Origin: Fen-1273 sp963837815
Lineage (GTDB): Bacteria > Bacteroidota > Ignavibacteria > UBA10030 > UBA6906
NCBI GenBank assembly: GCA_963837815.1
Contig: CAWIOS010000009.1
Coordinates: 868,001 to 932,000 of the forward strand
DNA: 64,000 nucleotides
Direction: 5' to 3'
Program-made: the position numbers and the translations under genes
Shown here: positions 40,686-49,848 of the stretch, piece by piece
How the letters are laid out: each line of letters begins with the position of its first letter
Position numbering within the stretch: the first letter of the stretch is position 1
Notes under the pieces: generated by a model
Seen by the model: the letters and a program-made list of their open reading frames with translations, nothing else
Databases searched by the model: none
What the model was told of the DNA's origin: nothing

Positions 40686-42749
40686 TCAGGGGGCACCCTG
40701 TGGCCCCTGGAGCGCGCGGAGGAGTCTCAGTGCAGGCTCGTGCCGGGGGAATGCCGCGACCGAGCTTTGGAGAGCCACACGCGCCTTCTCAACGTCGTGC
40801 ATGCGGAGCTCCGCGAGCGCGGTCTGATACAGGTCGGTTGCCTGTTCTTCCGGCTCTCTGATAAGAGGGAGTCCCGTCTCGTACGCGGTCACCGCCGCGG
40901 CATTGTCGCCTGAATCGAACGCAATGTCTCCGAGCATCGAGTACGCAGTCCCTGTGGCCTCCACGCGAAGAGATGCCGAGAGCAGCCCGGAGGCTTCATT
41001 CATCCGCCTCTCCTGGAGATAGAGCCTGGCAAGCCTCAGATACGAGCTGACTTCCAGCGAGTCGAGCGAGAGAAGCGCTGTATACTCACGTTCGGCATTC
41101 CGCAATTCTCCCCGCTGTTCATAATACTCCGCCGCCGCAATGTGCGCGTCTCCCGCCCCCCAGAGTCCGTCCACGACGCGTGCGGCGAATGCCTGGAGTG
41201 AATCCCGCGGGTATGCCGCAGGGACGCTGAGCGACGGGGCTGCAAAGGGGTACGAGGACGTCATCCGTGCGGTCCGCTCGAGGGCGATACGCTCGTCCAG
41301 GTCCGTGACGGTTCTCTCGTCCCACAGCGTGCGGTCCCCGGCCGTGTCGCGTCTGGCCCATTCGTGTTCGTCCGCGATGAGCCCCATACGCCGGATGGCG
41401 TCGGCATACCCCTTCGCCATCAGGAAATATCCTGATGAATTCGGGTGAAGGTGCTCGAGGATCAGTTCGTTGCCGATGAGTGAGTCCGGGGAGTGCGCCA
41501 TGAAGAGCTGCTCCATGTCCACGGCCCCCACCTCCGCACCTCCGGCCTCGGCGAGTATGGCCCTGTTGAAATCGCTGCTTGCCCGGAACCGGAGCTCATC
41601 GAGGTCCCGCGCCCGTATGTATTCCAGGCGCGCTTCCCGCCGCTCCCCGAGTATGTCCAGGCAGCGGCCTATCGCAAAATGCGTTGCCGCGTGGAGCGAG
41701 TCGATCAGTGACGCCTTCCGGTATTCACCCAGCGCGTCCCCCCATCTCTTCGCGTTCCAGGCCTCCTCAGCCGCCCTGCGGTGGGACTCGAATCCCTTTC
41801 GCGCGCTCTCGGCGAGAGAAGGGTCTTCCCCCGATACAAAGGGGGGCTGGCCGCGGAGATTGGAAACCTGGCTGGCAAGTATGAGGGGGAGACGGTGCCC
41901 GGTACAGAAAGCGCGCAAATCCGCCAGGTTCTCCTCGAAATTCCTGAGCCCGTCGGCATATGCCGCGCTCCCGTACGGGACCTCTTTTCCATGGGCGAGC
42001 GACTCAAACGAAACGTCGCGGGGGGCGTCGCCGGAGGATGCGCGGAGAAGTGAGGTGAGCCGCGCGTAGCCGTCGCGGAGGAGGAGAAACGAGCGGAGGT
42101 GGAGCAGCCGGAGGTACGCGAGCGCGGCCGCCCGGAATCCGCCGAAGAGCCCGCGCGACTGGACCCCGAGGCCCCCGTAGAACTCGTTGTGGCCGTCGTA
42201 GACGATAAGGAGGTCCGGCCCGTAAGCGGGGAGCTCCCGCGCGAGATCAAGCACCGTGAAACTGTTTGTCCCCGTCATCCCCAGGTTGATGATCTCGATG
42301 CGGCGCTCGGGGAACGCCCGCTCAAGCCTCTGACGCAGGAATACACTGAACGACCCGCTGGCGCCGTACGGGTACCCGGCAGCGGTGGAACCGCCGAGGA
42401 CGAATACCCTGAACGTCTCCGGGGGCTTGGGGAGCGTGAAATACTCCCGCTGTGTGACCGGGGCGAACCTGATTCCGGGAAAGTACCTGGCCTTGACTCC
42501 GTGGTTGAGGAGGTAATACGTGTTCCCGTGCAGGATGCGCGTTGTGAAGAGCGAGAGGTCGGCGCCGCAGCCGGATGCGCGCAGCCCCGCTTCCAGGAGT
42601 CCCACGAGGAGGAGCGGGGAGGCGATCGTCAGCAGCAAGAATATGCGCCGTTTGCCGGGAGAGATCTTCCCGGCCGTTCCGGGCGCAGTGTCAGGAGGCC
42701 GCGGCGTGGAATGGGGTGATGCGCCCTCTCTGTGCCGGGTTTTCGTCAC
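40686..42749 (-). CDS. Membrane-anchored SGNH/GDSL hydrolase with C-terminal TPR repeats
   Basis: 687 aa, cell envelope. An N-terminal anchor (RRIFLLLTIASPLLLVGLLE) precedes an SGNH domain with block I VFVLGGSTAAGYPYG (Ser), block III LIVYDGHNEFYGG (Asn) and the final block LEHLHPNSSGYFLMAKGY (His; Glu replaces the usual Asp, as in related TPR-SGNH proteins). The C-terminal third has at least two TPR-like helical pairs. Start GTG 42749 is chosen for its AAAGGA site and because the longer frame runs into the divergent gene. Substrate unknown; an O-acyl esterase acting on glycans is the family expectation. Confidence 0.75.
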   Translation of the reverse strand: MTKTRHREGASPHSTPRPPDTAPGTAGKISPGKRRIFLLLTIASPLLLVGLLEAGLRASGCGADLSLFTTRILHGNTYYLLNHGVKARYFPGIRFAPVTQREYFTLPKPPETFRVFVLGGSTAAGYPYGASGSFSVFLRQRLERAFPERRIEIINLGMTGTNSFTVLDLARELPAYGPDLLIVYDGHNEFYGGLGVQSRGLFGGFRAAALAYLRLLHLRSFLLLRDGYARLTSLLRASSGDAPRDVSFESLAHGKEVPYGSAAYADGLRNFEENLADLRAFCTGHRLPLILASQVSNLRGQPPFVSGEDPSLAESARKGFESHRRAAEEAWNAKRWGDALGEYRKASLIDSLHAATHFAIGRCLDILGERREARLEYIRARDLDELRFRASSDFNRAILAEAGGAEVGAVDMEQLFMAHSPDSLIGNELILEHLHPNSSGYFLMAKGYADAIRRMGLIADEHEWARRDTAGDRTLWDERTVTDLDERIALERTARMTSSYPFAAPSLSVPAAYPRDSLQAFAARVVDGLWGAGDAHIAAAEYYEQRGELRNAEREYTALLSLDSLEVSSYLRLARLYLQERRMNEASGLLSASLRVEATGTAYSMLGDIAFDSGDNAAAVTAYETGLPLIREPEEQATDLYQTALAELRMHDVEKARVALQSSVAAFPRHEPALRLLRALQGPQGAP

Positions 42750-42776
42750 GAGGAATCCTTTCGGGGGTCTCGGGGT

Positions 42777-42805
42777 AATGTAAACAATTTCCGGGGATAA
42801 TTCGA
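42777..42805 (-). promoter_or_regulatory. Putative promoter of the SGNH-TPR gene
   Basis: On the minus strand TCGAAT (42805-42800), 17-bp spacer, TACATT (42782-42777), 28 nt before the GTG start. The -10 equals that of two other promoters in the window; the -35 is weak. Confidence 0.4.
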
Positions 42806-42862
42806 GCGCGCCGCGTGAGTGGCATTTAATCTCCGACGTTCGTAATTTGTTCTTCAGACGCC

Positions 42863-43732
42863 ATGACCCCTTTTTCCTTCCGACACGCTCTGCGTGCGGG
42901 CATTGCCGCACTCCTTCTCTTCGCATCGTCCCCTGCCTCTCTCCGGGGCCAGACGATTGCGGTCCGGGGGACGCAGATCGATGTCGACCTTCACGGCCGC
43001 ATCGCCGTCCTCGACGTGGAAGCAAACACGCTCCGTCTTTTCGACAGGTCCGGCAGGGTGATCCGCGAGGTCGGCGGGCCGGGGTGGCAGGACGGCCAGT
43101 TCGACCGCCCGGCGGGGCTCTGGGCGCGAAACGGCATCGACGTGTTCGTGGCGGACTACGGCAATCACCGCATTGAGCGGTTTGACAGGTCGCTCAGCTT
43201 TGTGTCGTCGTTCTCGACTCACGACAGCAACAACCCGGACGAGCGGTTCGGGTATCCGTCCGGCGTCGCGCTCTCGCGGCAGGGTGATCTCTTCATCTGC
43301 GATACGGAAAACAGCAGAATCGTCAAAGTGGATCAGACGAACACCGTGGTGGGGACGTTCGGTGATTTCGGGGCGGGGAAGGGGCGGCTGTCGGCCCCCC
43401 GGAAGGTGGAGCTGGGGCCGAGAGACGCGGTCTATGTCCTTGACGGAGAGCGGGTTGCGATGTTTGATGCGTTCGGGAACTACATCCGGGACCTGGCGCA
43501 GGGGCTCTTGAACCGCCCAGCGGCGCTCTACGCGGACAACGAAGTCGTTGCCGTCATGGATTCGGAGGCCCTTTTCTTCTTCGACGCGGACGGAGGCCCG
43601 CGGGGAGCGTTTGCGCTGAAATCGATGGCGCCGGAGGCGGGTGAAGTGTTGTCGTTCGCGCTGGGGGGGGGCACGCTCTACCTGCTCACGGCGGACGGCG
43701 TCGTCACCGTCCCGGATCCCCGCCCGAAATAG
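42863..43732 (+). CDS. Exported NHL-repeat beta-propeller protein
   Basis: 289 aa. A signal peptide (HALRAGIAALLLFASSPASL, cleavage near RGQ) is followed by repeated blade motifs of the NHL type: WQDGQFDRPAGLWARNGIDV, VADYGNHRIERFDRSL, DERFGYPSGVALSRQGDLFI, DTENSRIVKVD, GRLSAPRKVELGPRDAVYVL. About five or six blades fit. No catalytic motif. Probably a periplasmic or surface scaffold or binding protein. Divergent from the SGNH-TPR gene with a 113-nt spacer. Confidence 0.75.
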   Translation: MTPFSFRHALRAGIAALLLFASSPASLRGQTIAVRGTQIDVDLHGRIAVLDVEANTLRLFDRSGRVIREVGGPGWQDGQFDRPAGLWARNGIDVFVADYGNHRIERFDRSLSFVSSFSTHDSNNPDERFGYPSGVALSRQGDLFICDTENSRIVKVDQTNTVVGTFGDFGAGKGRLSAPRKVELGPRDAVYVLDGERVAMFDAFGNYIRDLAQGLLNRPAALYADNEVVAVMDSEALFFFDADGGPRGAFALKSMAPEAGEVLSFALGGGTLYLLTADGVVTVPDPRPK

Positions 43733-43843
43733 ATAGGCGGACGAAACACGCTGACGTCAAGGTGCCCTCCCCTTGCGTGTGTGCCTGTCGTAAAACAAAT
43801 TCGCAGACGTGTAGTAGAGTGTATCAAAGGAGGAGTCGCCATT

Positions 43844-44269
43844 ATGTCGAAAAGTCTGAACAAAGTCATGCTCATCGGAAACCTCGGGAAGGATCCCGAG
43901 CTCCGGTTCACCTCGAGCGGCGTTCCCGTCGCCACGTTCACGATCGCCACGAATGAATCCTGGAAGGACCAGGACGGAAACCTCCAGGAGCGGACGGAGT
44001 GGCACAATATCGTTGCGTGGAGGAAGCTCGCCGAGATATGCGGGGAATGGCTGAAGAAGGGGAAGAAGGTCTACATCGAAGGGAGAATCCAGACCCGGAG
44101 TTACGACGACAAGAATACGGGAGCGAAAAAGTACATGACAGAAGTTGTCGCCGACAGCATGATCATGCTCGACGGCAAGGGGGCGGGGACGGCGCAGGAG
44201 AGTTCCGCTCCCCCGGCCGCACCGGAGCAGGCCTCGGGTGGAGCCTCCAGCGATGATCTTCCTTTCTAG
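43844..44269 (+). CDS. ssb: Single-stranded DNA-binding protein
   Basis: SSB (141 aa) coats single-stranded DNA in replication, recombination and repair. The OB fold reads LNKVMLIGNLGKDPELRFTS, then WHNIVAWRKLAEICGEWLKK and GKKVYIEGRIQTRSY; an acidic C-terminal tip SSDDLPF binds partner proteins. ATG 43844 has AAAGGAGGA upstream; the longer frame back to 43781 is not supported. It overlaps the next gene by 17 nt. Confidence 0.96.
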   Translation: MSKSLNKVMLIGNLGKDPELRFTSSGVPVATFTIATNESWKDQDGNLQERTEWHNIVAWRKLAEICGEWLKKGKKVYIEGRIQTRSYDDKNTGAKKYMTEVVADSMIMLDGKGAGTAQESSAPPAAPEQASGGASSDDLPF

Positions 44270-45953
44270 GGCGCTCCTCTGCGCCGCCGCGGCGTTTCTC
44301 CTTGCCGGCGGCGTTCAGGCGGAGGCCGCGTCCCGTCCACCGGTCAGGGGGAAAAACGGCCTCGTTGTCTCGGCCGATTCGCTCGCATCCGCCGCAGGCG
44401 TGGAGATGCTCAGGAGAGGGGGGAATGCGGTCGATGCCGCCGTGGCGGTCGGGTTCGTTCTTGCCGTAACCTACCCCGAAGCGGGGAATCTCGGCGGGGG
44501 CGGATTCATGATGATCCGCATGGCGGGGGGGGAGTCGACAATGATCGATTTCAGGGAGAAGGCCCCCGCCGCCGCGACCCGTGACATGTACCTCGATCCC
44601 CTCGGGAGACCCGTGCGGGAGAGGAGCCTCATTGGTCCGATTGCCTCGGGGGTTCCTGGAACGGTTGACGGGCTCCTGACGGCGCTCAGTGAATACGGGT
44701 CGCTTTCCCGGCAGGATGTGATGCGCCCCGCGCTTGAGGCCGCGGAATCCGGTTTTCCCGTTACGGAACACCTGGCACGCCTCCTCTCTGAAGAGATGCC
44801 GCGCTTCGCGCTTTTTCCCTCTACGATGAAGGAGTTCACCCGGAACGGCAGGTTGTACAGGTGGGGGGACACGCTCCGGCAGCCGGATCTCGCGTCCACG
44901 CTCCGTGCGATCATGGAGCGGGGCGGGGAAGGATTTTACGCCGGTGAGGTGGCTTCAAGGATTGTCGCGGAAGTGAAGAGGGACCGGGGCATCATCACTG
45001 CGGAGGATCTCCGCGGCTACGCTTCCGTCGAGAGGGATCCGCTTCGCGGATCGTACCGCGGATGCGACATACTTACGGCCCCGCCCCCCTCTTCCGGCGG
45101 GATACTGCTTCTCCAGATACTCAATTCGATGGAGCGGTTTGACGTCCGCCGCCTCGGCTGGAACTCCTCGCACACGGTCCACCTCTTCGCTTCCGCCTGT
45201 CAGCGTGCATTTGCGGACAGGGCAGCCTGGCTCGGGGATCCCGATTTCGTCCACGTGCCGGTGGAGGGGCTCATTTCCAAGGAATACGCGCTCTCCCGGT
45301 TCGCGGATTTCGACAGCACGCGCGCCCCCGGGAGCCCGTCGGTCGGCGCCGGATCCCCGCCGGCGGAGGGGAACGAGACGACGCACTACTGTACGGCGGA
45401 CAGGTTCGGCAACGTCGTGAGCGTGACGTATACGCTCAACGGGCTCTTCGGGTGCAAAACCGTCGTGGATGGGGCAGGTTTTTTCCTGAACAACGAAATG
45501 GATGACTTCACGGCAAAACCCGGAGCACTGAACCTCTTTTCGCTCCCCGGCGGCGTCAGGAACGAAATCGAACCTGGAAAACGGATGCTCAGCTCCATGG
45601 CCCCGACGATCGTCGTCCGGAACAACCGCCCGCTTCTCGTGCTGGGAGCGAGGGGCGGGAGCAGGATACCGACGTCGGTCGCGCAGGTGATATGCAATGT
45701 CGTCGACTTCGGGATGGGAATACAGGAGGCGGTCGATGCTCCGCGCGTTCACCACCAGTGGATTCCGGACACGCTCCTTTTCGAAAAGCGCGCCCTCCAG
45801 GTTGACGTGCAGAGGAACCTTGAGGCAATGGGGTACGTTCTGCAGGAGGTCGAAGCGACCGCCCATGTCGAGGCCCTGATGATCGACGCCGGGAAAGTGT
45901 GGATGCTGGGGGGGCCGGACCCGAGGGATGACGGGTACGCCATCGCCTACTGA
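44253..45953 (+). CDS. ggt: Gamma-glutamyltranspeptidase, exported
   Basis: Cleaves the gamma-glutamyl bond of glutathione and related peptides in the periplasm; an N-terminal-nucleophile hydrolase that matures by self-cleavage. Signal peptide MIFLSRALLCAAAAFLLAGG then QAEA, early block RRGGNAVDAAVAVGFVLAVT, and the cleavage site NE/TTHYCTADRFGNVVSVTY with nucleophile Thr at codon 45378 (residue 376). Small-subunit blocks FLNNEMDDFTAKPG and LSSMAPTIV are intact. ATG 44253 lies inside the ssb 3' end (17-nt overlap). About 566 aa, usual length. Confidence 0.94.
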   Translation: MIFLSRALLCAAAAFLLAGGVQAEAASRPPVRGKNGLVVSADSLASAAGVEMLRRGGNAVDAAVAVGFVLAVTYPEAGNLGGGGFMMIRMAGGESTMIDFREKAPAAATRDMYLDPLGRPVRERSLIGPIASGVPGTVDGLLTALSEYGSLSRQDVMRPALEAAESGFPVTEHLARLLSEEMPRFALFPSTMKEFTRNGRLYRWGDTLRQPDLASTLRAIMERGGEGFYAGEVASRIVAEVKRDRGIITAEDLRGYASVERDPLRGSYRGCDILTAPPPSSGGILLLQILNSMERFDVRRLGWNSSHTVHLFASACQRAFADRAAWLGDPDFVHVPVEGLISKEYALSRFADFDSTRAPGSPSVGAGSPPAEGNETTHYCTADRFGNVVSVTYTLNGLFGCKTVVDGAGFFLNNEMDDFTAKPGALNLFSLPGGVRNEIEPGKRMLSSMAPTIVVRNNRPLLVLGARGGSRIPTSVAQVICNVVDFGMGIQEAVDAPRVHHQWIPDTLLFEKRALQVDVQRNLEAMGYVLQEVEATAHVEALMIDAGKVWMLGGPDPRDDGYAIAY

Positions 45954-45985
45954 TATCCACAAACTTATCCACAACCATATCCACA
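45953..45985 (+). promoter_or_regulatory. Three DnaA-box-like 9-mers in 12-bp tandem array
   Basis: ATATCCACA (45953-45961), TTATCCACA (45965-45973, a perfect DnaA box) and ATATCCACA (45977-45985), each exactly 12 bp apart on the same strand. The first begins at the last base of the ggt stop codon. A weaker inverted match AGTTGATAA lies at 45992-46000. A stretch of A/T-rich sequence follows (about 46026-46050) before carA. Possible DnaA-controlled promoter or DnaA-binding locus; an origin is less likely (see findings). Confidence 0.6.
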
Positions 45986-46116
45986 CCCCGAAGTTGATAA
46001 ATCTCAGCATGAACTGAACAGCGTAACCATATACAATAAAATAAATTACAGCGATCGCACCTGCAAGTTATGACTCGAAGTTGAGTTTTTAATCACATCC
46101 GATTCCGGGGGAGTAC

Positions 46117-47283
46117 TTGAAGGCAAAGCTTGCGCTTGAAAACGGGACTGTATTCGAAGGTGAGGGGTTTGGCTCGCCGGGGGAAGTTACCGGCGAGGTG
46201 GTCTTTAATACGAGCATAACGGGGTACCAGGAAATATTCACGGATCCTTCGTACTGCGGGCAGATTGTCACGCTGACATACCCGCTTATCGGGAATTACG
46301 GGATAAACCGGGAGGATCTCGAATCCGGCCGTCCCCAGGTGAGCGGAGTCATTGTGCGTGAGTCCTCCGCTGTGTTCAGCAACTTCCGGGCGCAGAAGGG
46401 CCTTTCCGACTGGCTCGCGGAGCACGGCGTGATTGCGATCGAAGGGCTTGATACGCGCATGCTTACGCGGATGCTCCGCACAGACGGGTCGCTCCGGGGG
46501 GTGATTTCGACGACCGATGCCGATGATGCCAGCCTCACCCGGAAGGCGGCCTCCTCCCCGCTCATGAACGGCCTTGATCTCGCGACGAAGGTGACATGTT
46601 CGAGTCCCTATTCCTGGGATGAGACGGACACGACGCCGTTCGCGCTCGGCCGCATTGCCGCCCCGCGGGAGCCGGGCGTTCCCCGTTTCAAGGTTGTCGC
46701 GTACGACTACGGCATCAAGAGGAACATACTCCGTCGCCTGGTGCTGTACGGATGCGTCGTCACCGTCGTCCCCGCCGGGTTTCCGGCCTCGGACGTGATC
46801 GCAATGAAGCCGGACGGAGTATTTCTGTCGAATGGCCCGGGGGACCCCGCGGCTGTGGGCGTGGCGATCCGGAACGTCATCGCGCTCGCCGGAAAGATCC
46901 CCATTTTCGGGATCTGTCTCGGACACCAGATCCTCGCGCTCGCGCTCGGCGGGAAGACGTACAAGCTGAAATTCGGACACCGGGGAGGGAACCATCCCGT
47001 GAAGAATCTCCTGACGGGGAAGATCGAAATCACGTCCCAGAACCACGGGTTTGCGGTGGATCCCGCTTCCCTCGACCCTTCCGCCGTCGAGATCACGCAT
47101 GTCAATCTCTATGATCAGACGAATGAGGGGTTCCGGCACAGGGAACTTCCCCTCTTTTCCGTCCAGTATCATCCGGAAGCGTCCCCGGGTCCGCACGACA
47201 GCGACTATCTCTTCGCTGACTTCATCTCCATGATGAAATCGGGTGCGCCCGCCAGGGGCTCTCTGGCGGCCACAGTCAGGTAA
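46117..47283 (+). CDS. carA: Carbamoyl-phosphate synthase small subunit
   Basis: The glutaminase subunit (388 aa) hydrolyses glutamine and passes ammonia to CarB for arginine and pyrimidine synthesis. LALENGTVFEGEGFGSPGEV then TGEVVFNTSITGYQEIFTDP is the family start. The class I amidotransferase triad is visible: Cys in FGICLGHQILALALGG, His and Glu in SVQYHPEASPGP. TTG 46117 has GGGGGAG upstream. carB is not next to it in this window. The 163-nt upstream spacer carries the DnaA-box-like array. Confidence 0.95.
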   Translation: MKAKLALENGTVFEGEGFGSPGEVTGEVVFNTSITGYQEIFTDPSYCGQIVTLTYPLIGNYGINREDLESGRPQVSGVIVRESSAVFSNFRAQKGLSDWLAEHGVIAIEGLDTRMLTRMLRTDGSLRGVISTTDADDASLTRKAASSPLMNGLDLATKVTCSSPYSWDETDTTPFALGRIAAPREPGVPRFKVVAYDYGIKRNILRRLVLYGCVVTVVPAGFPASDVIAMKPDGVFLSNGPGDPAAVGVAIRNVIALAGKIPIFGICLGHQILALALGGKTYKLKFGHRGGNHPVKNLLTGKIEITSQNHGFAVDPASLDPSAVEITHVNLYDQTNEGFRHRELPLFSVQYHPEASPGPHDSDYLFADFISMMKSGAPARGSLAATVR

Positions 47284-47294
47284 CTCTCTCCGCC

Positions 47295-48047
47295 ATGGGA
47301 TCAGGGTATCAGAAACTCCCTCCGTACTACGACCGGTGGCAGAAAAGCTACGGGAAGGATTTCAGTTCGCTGATCTTCCCGCGTCTGCTGTCGTCCGTCC
47401 GCGCGCACAGGGTCGGCGGGAGGACGATGGTGGACGTCGCGTGCGGGACGGGGACGCTTGCCCTCCTGATGGCGCGCCGCGGGTGGGAGGTCTACGGCGT
47501 CGACGGCTCGGAAGGAATGCTCGCGCAGGCATCGGAGAAGCTCTCCGGGAAGCCGCTTTCCGTGGTGTTCATCCGGCAGGACATGCGCGAGCTTTCGCTC
47601 CCGCGCCCCGTGCACCTGGCGACATCGTTCTTCGACAGCCTGAACCACCTCATGACGCTTGACGACCTGGACGAGGCCATCCGCCGCGTCCGCCGCTCCC
47701 TGCTGGACGGGGGCTGGTTCATATTCGACACGAGCACCGAGCGCTGCTTCACGTCCCTCTGGACGAAATCGGAGACCTTCCAGGAAAGCGACTTCACGAT
47801 CATTCTCGACAACGCCTACGACAGGGCGCTCCGGTCCGCGGTGTGCAACGTCACGCTGAACGTCACGAGGAACGGCGCGACGGAGCGTTTGACGGAGACG
47901 GTGAGGGAGAGGTTTTACACGGTGGAAGAGGTGTCGGGGCTTCTCGTCCGGGAGTCGTTTGCGGTGCGGGAGTGCCAGGATTTCAATTTCACGTCGAACC
48001 CTGCGGTGGGGAAGCTCAAGACCTGGTGGGTCGCCGAAGCCGTCTGA
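47295..48047 (+). CDS. Class I SAM-dependent methyltransferase, substrate unknown
   Basis: 250 aa, cytosolic. Motif I MVDVACGTGTLALLMARRGW near residues 45-65, motif II VYGVDGSEGML, and DLATSFF-like HLATSFFDSLNHLM for the post-motif region identify the Rossmann methyltransferase fold. The N-terminus YDRWQKSYGKDFSSLIFP is typical of small-molecule methyltransferases. It starts 11 nt after carA and so is probably co-transcribed. The sequence gives no clue to the substrate. Confidence 0.8.
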   Translation: MGSGYQKLPPYYDRWQKSYGKDFSSLIFPRLLSSVRAHRVGGRTMVDVACGTGTLALLMARRGWEVYGVDGSEGMLAQASEKLSGKPLSVVFIRQDMRELSLPRPVHLATSFFDSLNHLMTLDDLDEAIRRVRRSLLDGGWFIFDTSTERCFTSLWTKSETFQESDFTIILDNAYDRALRSAVCNVTLNVTRNGATERLTETVRERFYTVEEVSGLLVRESFAVRECQDFNFTSNPAVGKLKTWWVAEAV

Positions 48048-48063
48048 GCTCCCCGCGGACCTG

Positions 48064-49770
48064 TCACTCCGTCCGTTTCAGCGCCACGATGGTGATGTCG
48101 TCCGCCTGGGGGGCCCCTGCGGCGTGCGTCCGCACGGCCGCGATGAGCGCCTCCTTGAGATCTTCGGGATCGCCGCGGTGATGCTGCAGAAGGACCTTCC
48201 GTATCGGTTCCTCCCCGAGCTGCTCTCCCGCAGGATCCATGGCCTCCGAGACGCCGTCCGAGAATATGAGGACGAGGTCCCCCGGGGCTAGAACGACGGT
48301 CTCCTCGGCGTAGGGATAATCCTCGAGTATGCCGAGAACCGTCCCTCCGGCGGTGAGGCGGCTGATCTCCCCGTCCGAACGGACGACGAACGGCCTCTCG
48401 TGCCCCGCGTTGCAGCATGTCAGCGAACCGGTGGGGGGATCCAGGAGTGCGTAAAAGAGCGTGACGAACTTCTCGTTCCCCGTGTTCTGGAACAGGAGCA
48501 TGTTCGACCGCCTGACGCATTCGGACGCGGGGGCGGCCGTAAACGCCTGGTCGCGCAGCGTTGCCTGGACGTTTGCCATCAGGAGAGACGCGGCGAGCCC
48601 TTTCCCCGAGACGTCTCCGAGGCAGACGGCGAGCTGCCCCGGCTCCTTTGCCGTGAAATCATACAGGTCGCCCCCCACTTCGCGCGCCGGTATCGTGACG
48701 GCGGCAAACCTGTATCCCGCCACCTCCGGCACGCGCTTCGGTATGAGCGTCATCTGCACCTCCCGGGCGGCCTGGAGGTCCTTTTCCATCGCGATCTTCT
48801 GCCGTTCCTGCTCGTACAGCCTCGCGTTCTCGACGGCGATCGCCGCATGGACGGAAAGCGCTTCGAGGACGCTCTCGTCGTCGCCGGTGAACGTTCCCGT
48901 CCGCTTGTTGAGTATCTGGAAGACCCCCGCGATTGACCCGGCCCTGTTCTTCATCGGCATGCAGAGGATCGACCGCGTCCGGTACCCGGTGACCCTGTCG
49001 ATTTCAGGGTTGAACCGGGTGTCGAAATAGGCGTCCGAAATGTTCAGCGTATCCCCCGTTGCGGCGACGTACCCGGCGATCCCGCTCCCCGTCGGCATCC
49101 TGATCTCGATCCGTTCCCCTCCCTTGAGCACGCGCGACCAGAGTTCCTTCTTCTCCCCGTCCAGGAGGTAGACCGTCCCACGGTCCCCGTCGACGAGCCC
49201 GAGCGCGGTCTCCAGGATTACGCCGAGAAGCTTGTCGAGATCGAGCGTCGAGTTCAGCGCCTTTGCCGCCTCGATGACGAGCTTCAGCCTTCCGATCTCC
49301 TTTTCAGACTCCCCCGCGCGCCGCTCGAGTTCGGCCACGAACTGGCTGTCGACTGTCCGGAGCCGCACGCTGAGAACCTGGAGCAGACGGTAGGCGAGCG
49401 CCGGGGTTTTCCGCAGATGTCTCTCGAACACGGGGCGGGGGAGGGAACAGACGACGCACTCGTCAACGGCGGTTACGCGCGCGGCCCGCGGCCTCCCGTC
49501 GATGAGCTCGAGCTCGCCGAAGAAATCCCCGGCATGGAGGAGCGCCAGGACGGTCTCGTGCCCCTGCCTGTCCCGCTTGGAGATCCGCACCCGCCCGCTG
49601 GCGATGAGGTAGAGCGAATCTCCCTCATCTTCGTCCTCGAGTATGATCTCCCCCGGGGCGTACCGGCATTCCGTGAGCTCGGGTCCCAGCGCGGCAAATT
49701 CCCCGTCGGAGAGCACTTCGGTGAGCACGTTGTGGCGGAGCCGTTCAATTCGCTGTGAAGGCGGGGTCAT
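48064..49770 (-). CDS. PP2C/SpoIIE-type serine phosphatase with cyclic-nucleotide-binding-like and GAF domains
   Basis: 568 aa, cytosolic signalling protein. Residues ~20-135 are a CRP-like cyclic-nucleotide-binding domain (EIILEDEDEGDSLYLIASGR, then GDFFGELELIDGRPRAARV). Residues ~170-325 are a GAF domain (LDLDKLLGVILETALGLVDG, PTGSGIAGYVAATG). After a coiled-coil linker comes a SpoIIE/RsbU phosphatase with metal-binding Asp in REVGGDLYDF, LGDVSGKGLAASLLMANVQA, FSDGVSEAMD and ADDITIV. It likely dephosphorylates an anti-sigma antagonist in a partner-switching pathway. No partner genes are nearby. Convergent with the methyltransferase gene. Confidence 0.9.
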   Translation of the reverse strand: MTPPSQRIERLRHNVLTEVLSDGEFAALGPELTECRYAPGEIILEDEDEGDSLYLIASGRVRISKRDRQGHETVLALLHAGDFFGELELIDGRPRAARVTAVDECVVCSLPRPVFERHLRKTPALAYRLLQVLSVRLRTVDSQFVAELERRAGESEKEIGRLKLVIEAAKALNSTLDLDKLLGVILETALGLVDGDRGTVYLLDGEKKELWSRVLKGGERIEIRMPTGSGIAGYVAATGDTLNISDAYFDTRFNPEIDRVTGYRTRSILCMPMKNRAGSIAGVFQILNKRTGTFTGDDESVLEALSVHAAIAVENARLYEQERQKIAMEKDLQAAREVQMTLIPKRVPEVAGYRFAAVTIPAREVGGDLYDFTAKEPGQLAVCLGDVSGKGLAASLLMANVQATLRDQAFTAAPASECVRRSNMLLFQNTGNEKFVTLFYALLDPPTGSLTCCNAGHERPFVVRSDGEISRLTAGGTVLGILEDYPYAEETVVLAPGDLVLIFSDGVSEAMDPAGEQLGEEPIRKVLLQHHRGDPEDLKEALIAAVRTHAAGAPQADDITIVALKRTE

Positions 49771-49805
49771 TGTTCCTGTTTGTGCTCTGTTCGGAATTCC
49801 GGATC

Positions 49806-49834
49806 AATGTATCGACGGTGGGGGGCAAAGTCAA
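49806..49834 (-). promoter_or_regulatory. Promoter of the CRP-GAF-PP2C gene
   Basis: Minus-strand TTGACT (49834-49829), exactly 17 bp, TACATT (49811-49806). Predicted start near 49799 leaves a leader of about 29 nt before ATG 49770. It overlaps the region just behind the Lhr stop codon. Confidence 0.65.
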
Positions 49835-49848
49835 GGAAACGTCCCGCT

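Noticed and set aside
45953..46060. Chromosomal replication origin
   Set aside because: Only three or four boxes, no dnaA, dnaN or gidA neighbours, and the orientation of the ribosomal block would be head-on to replication.
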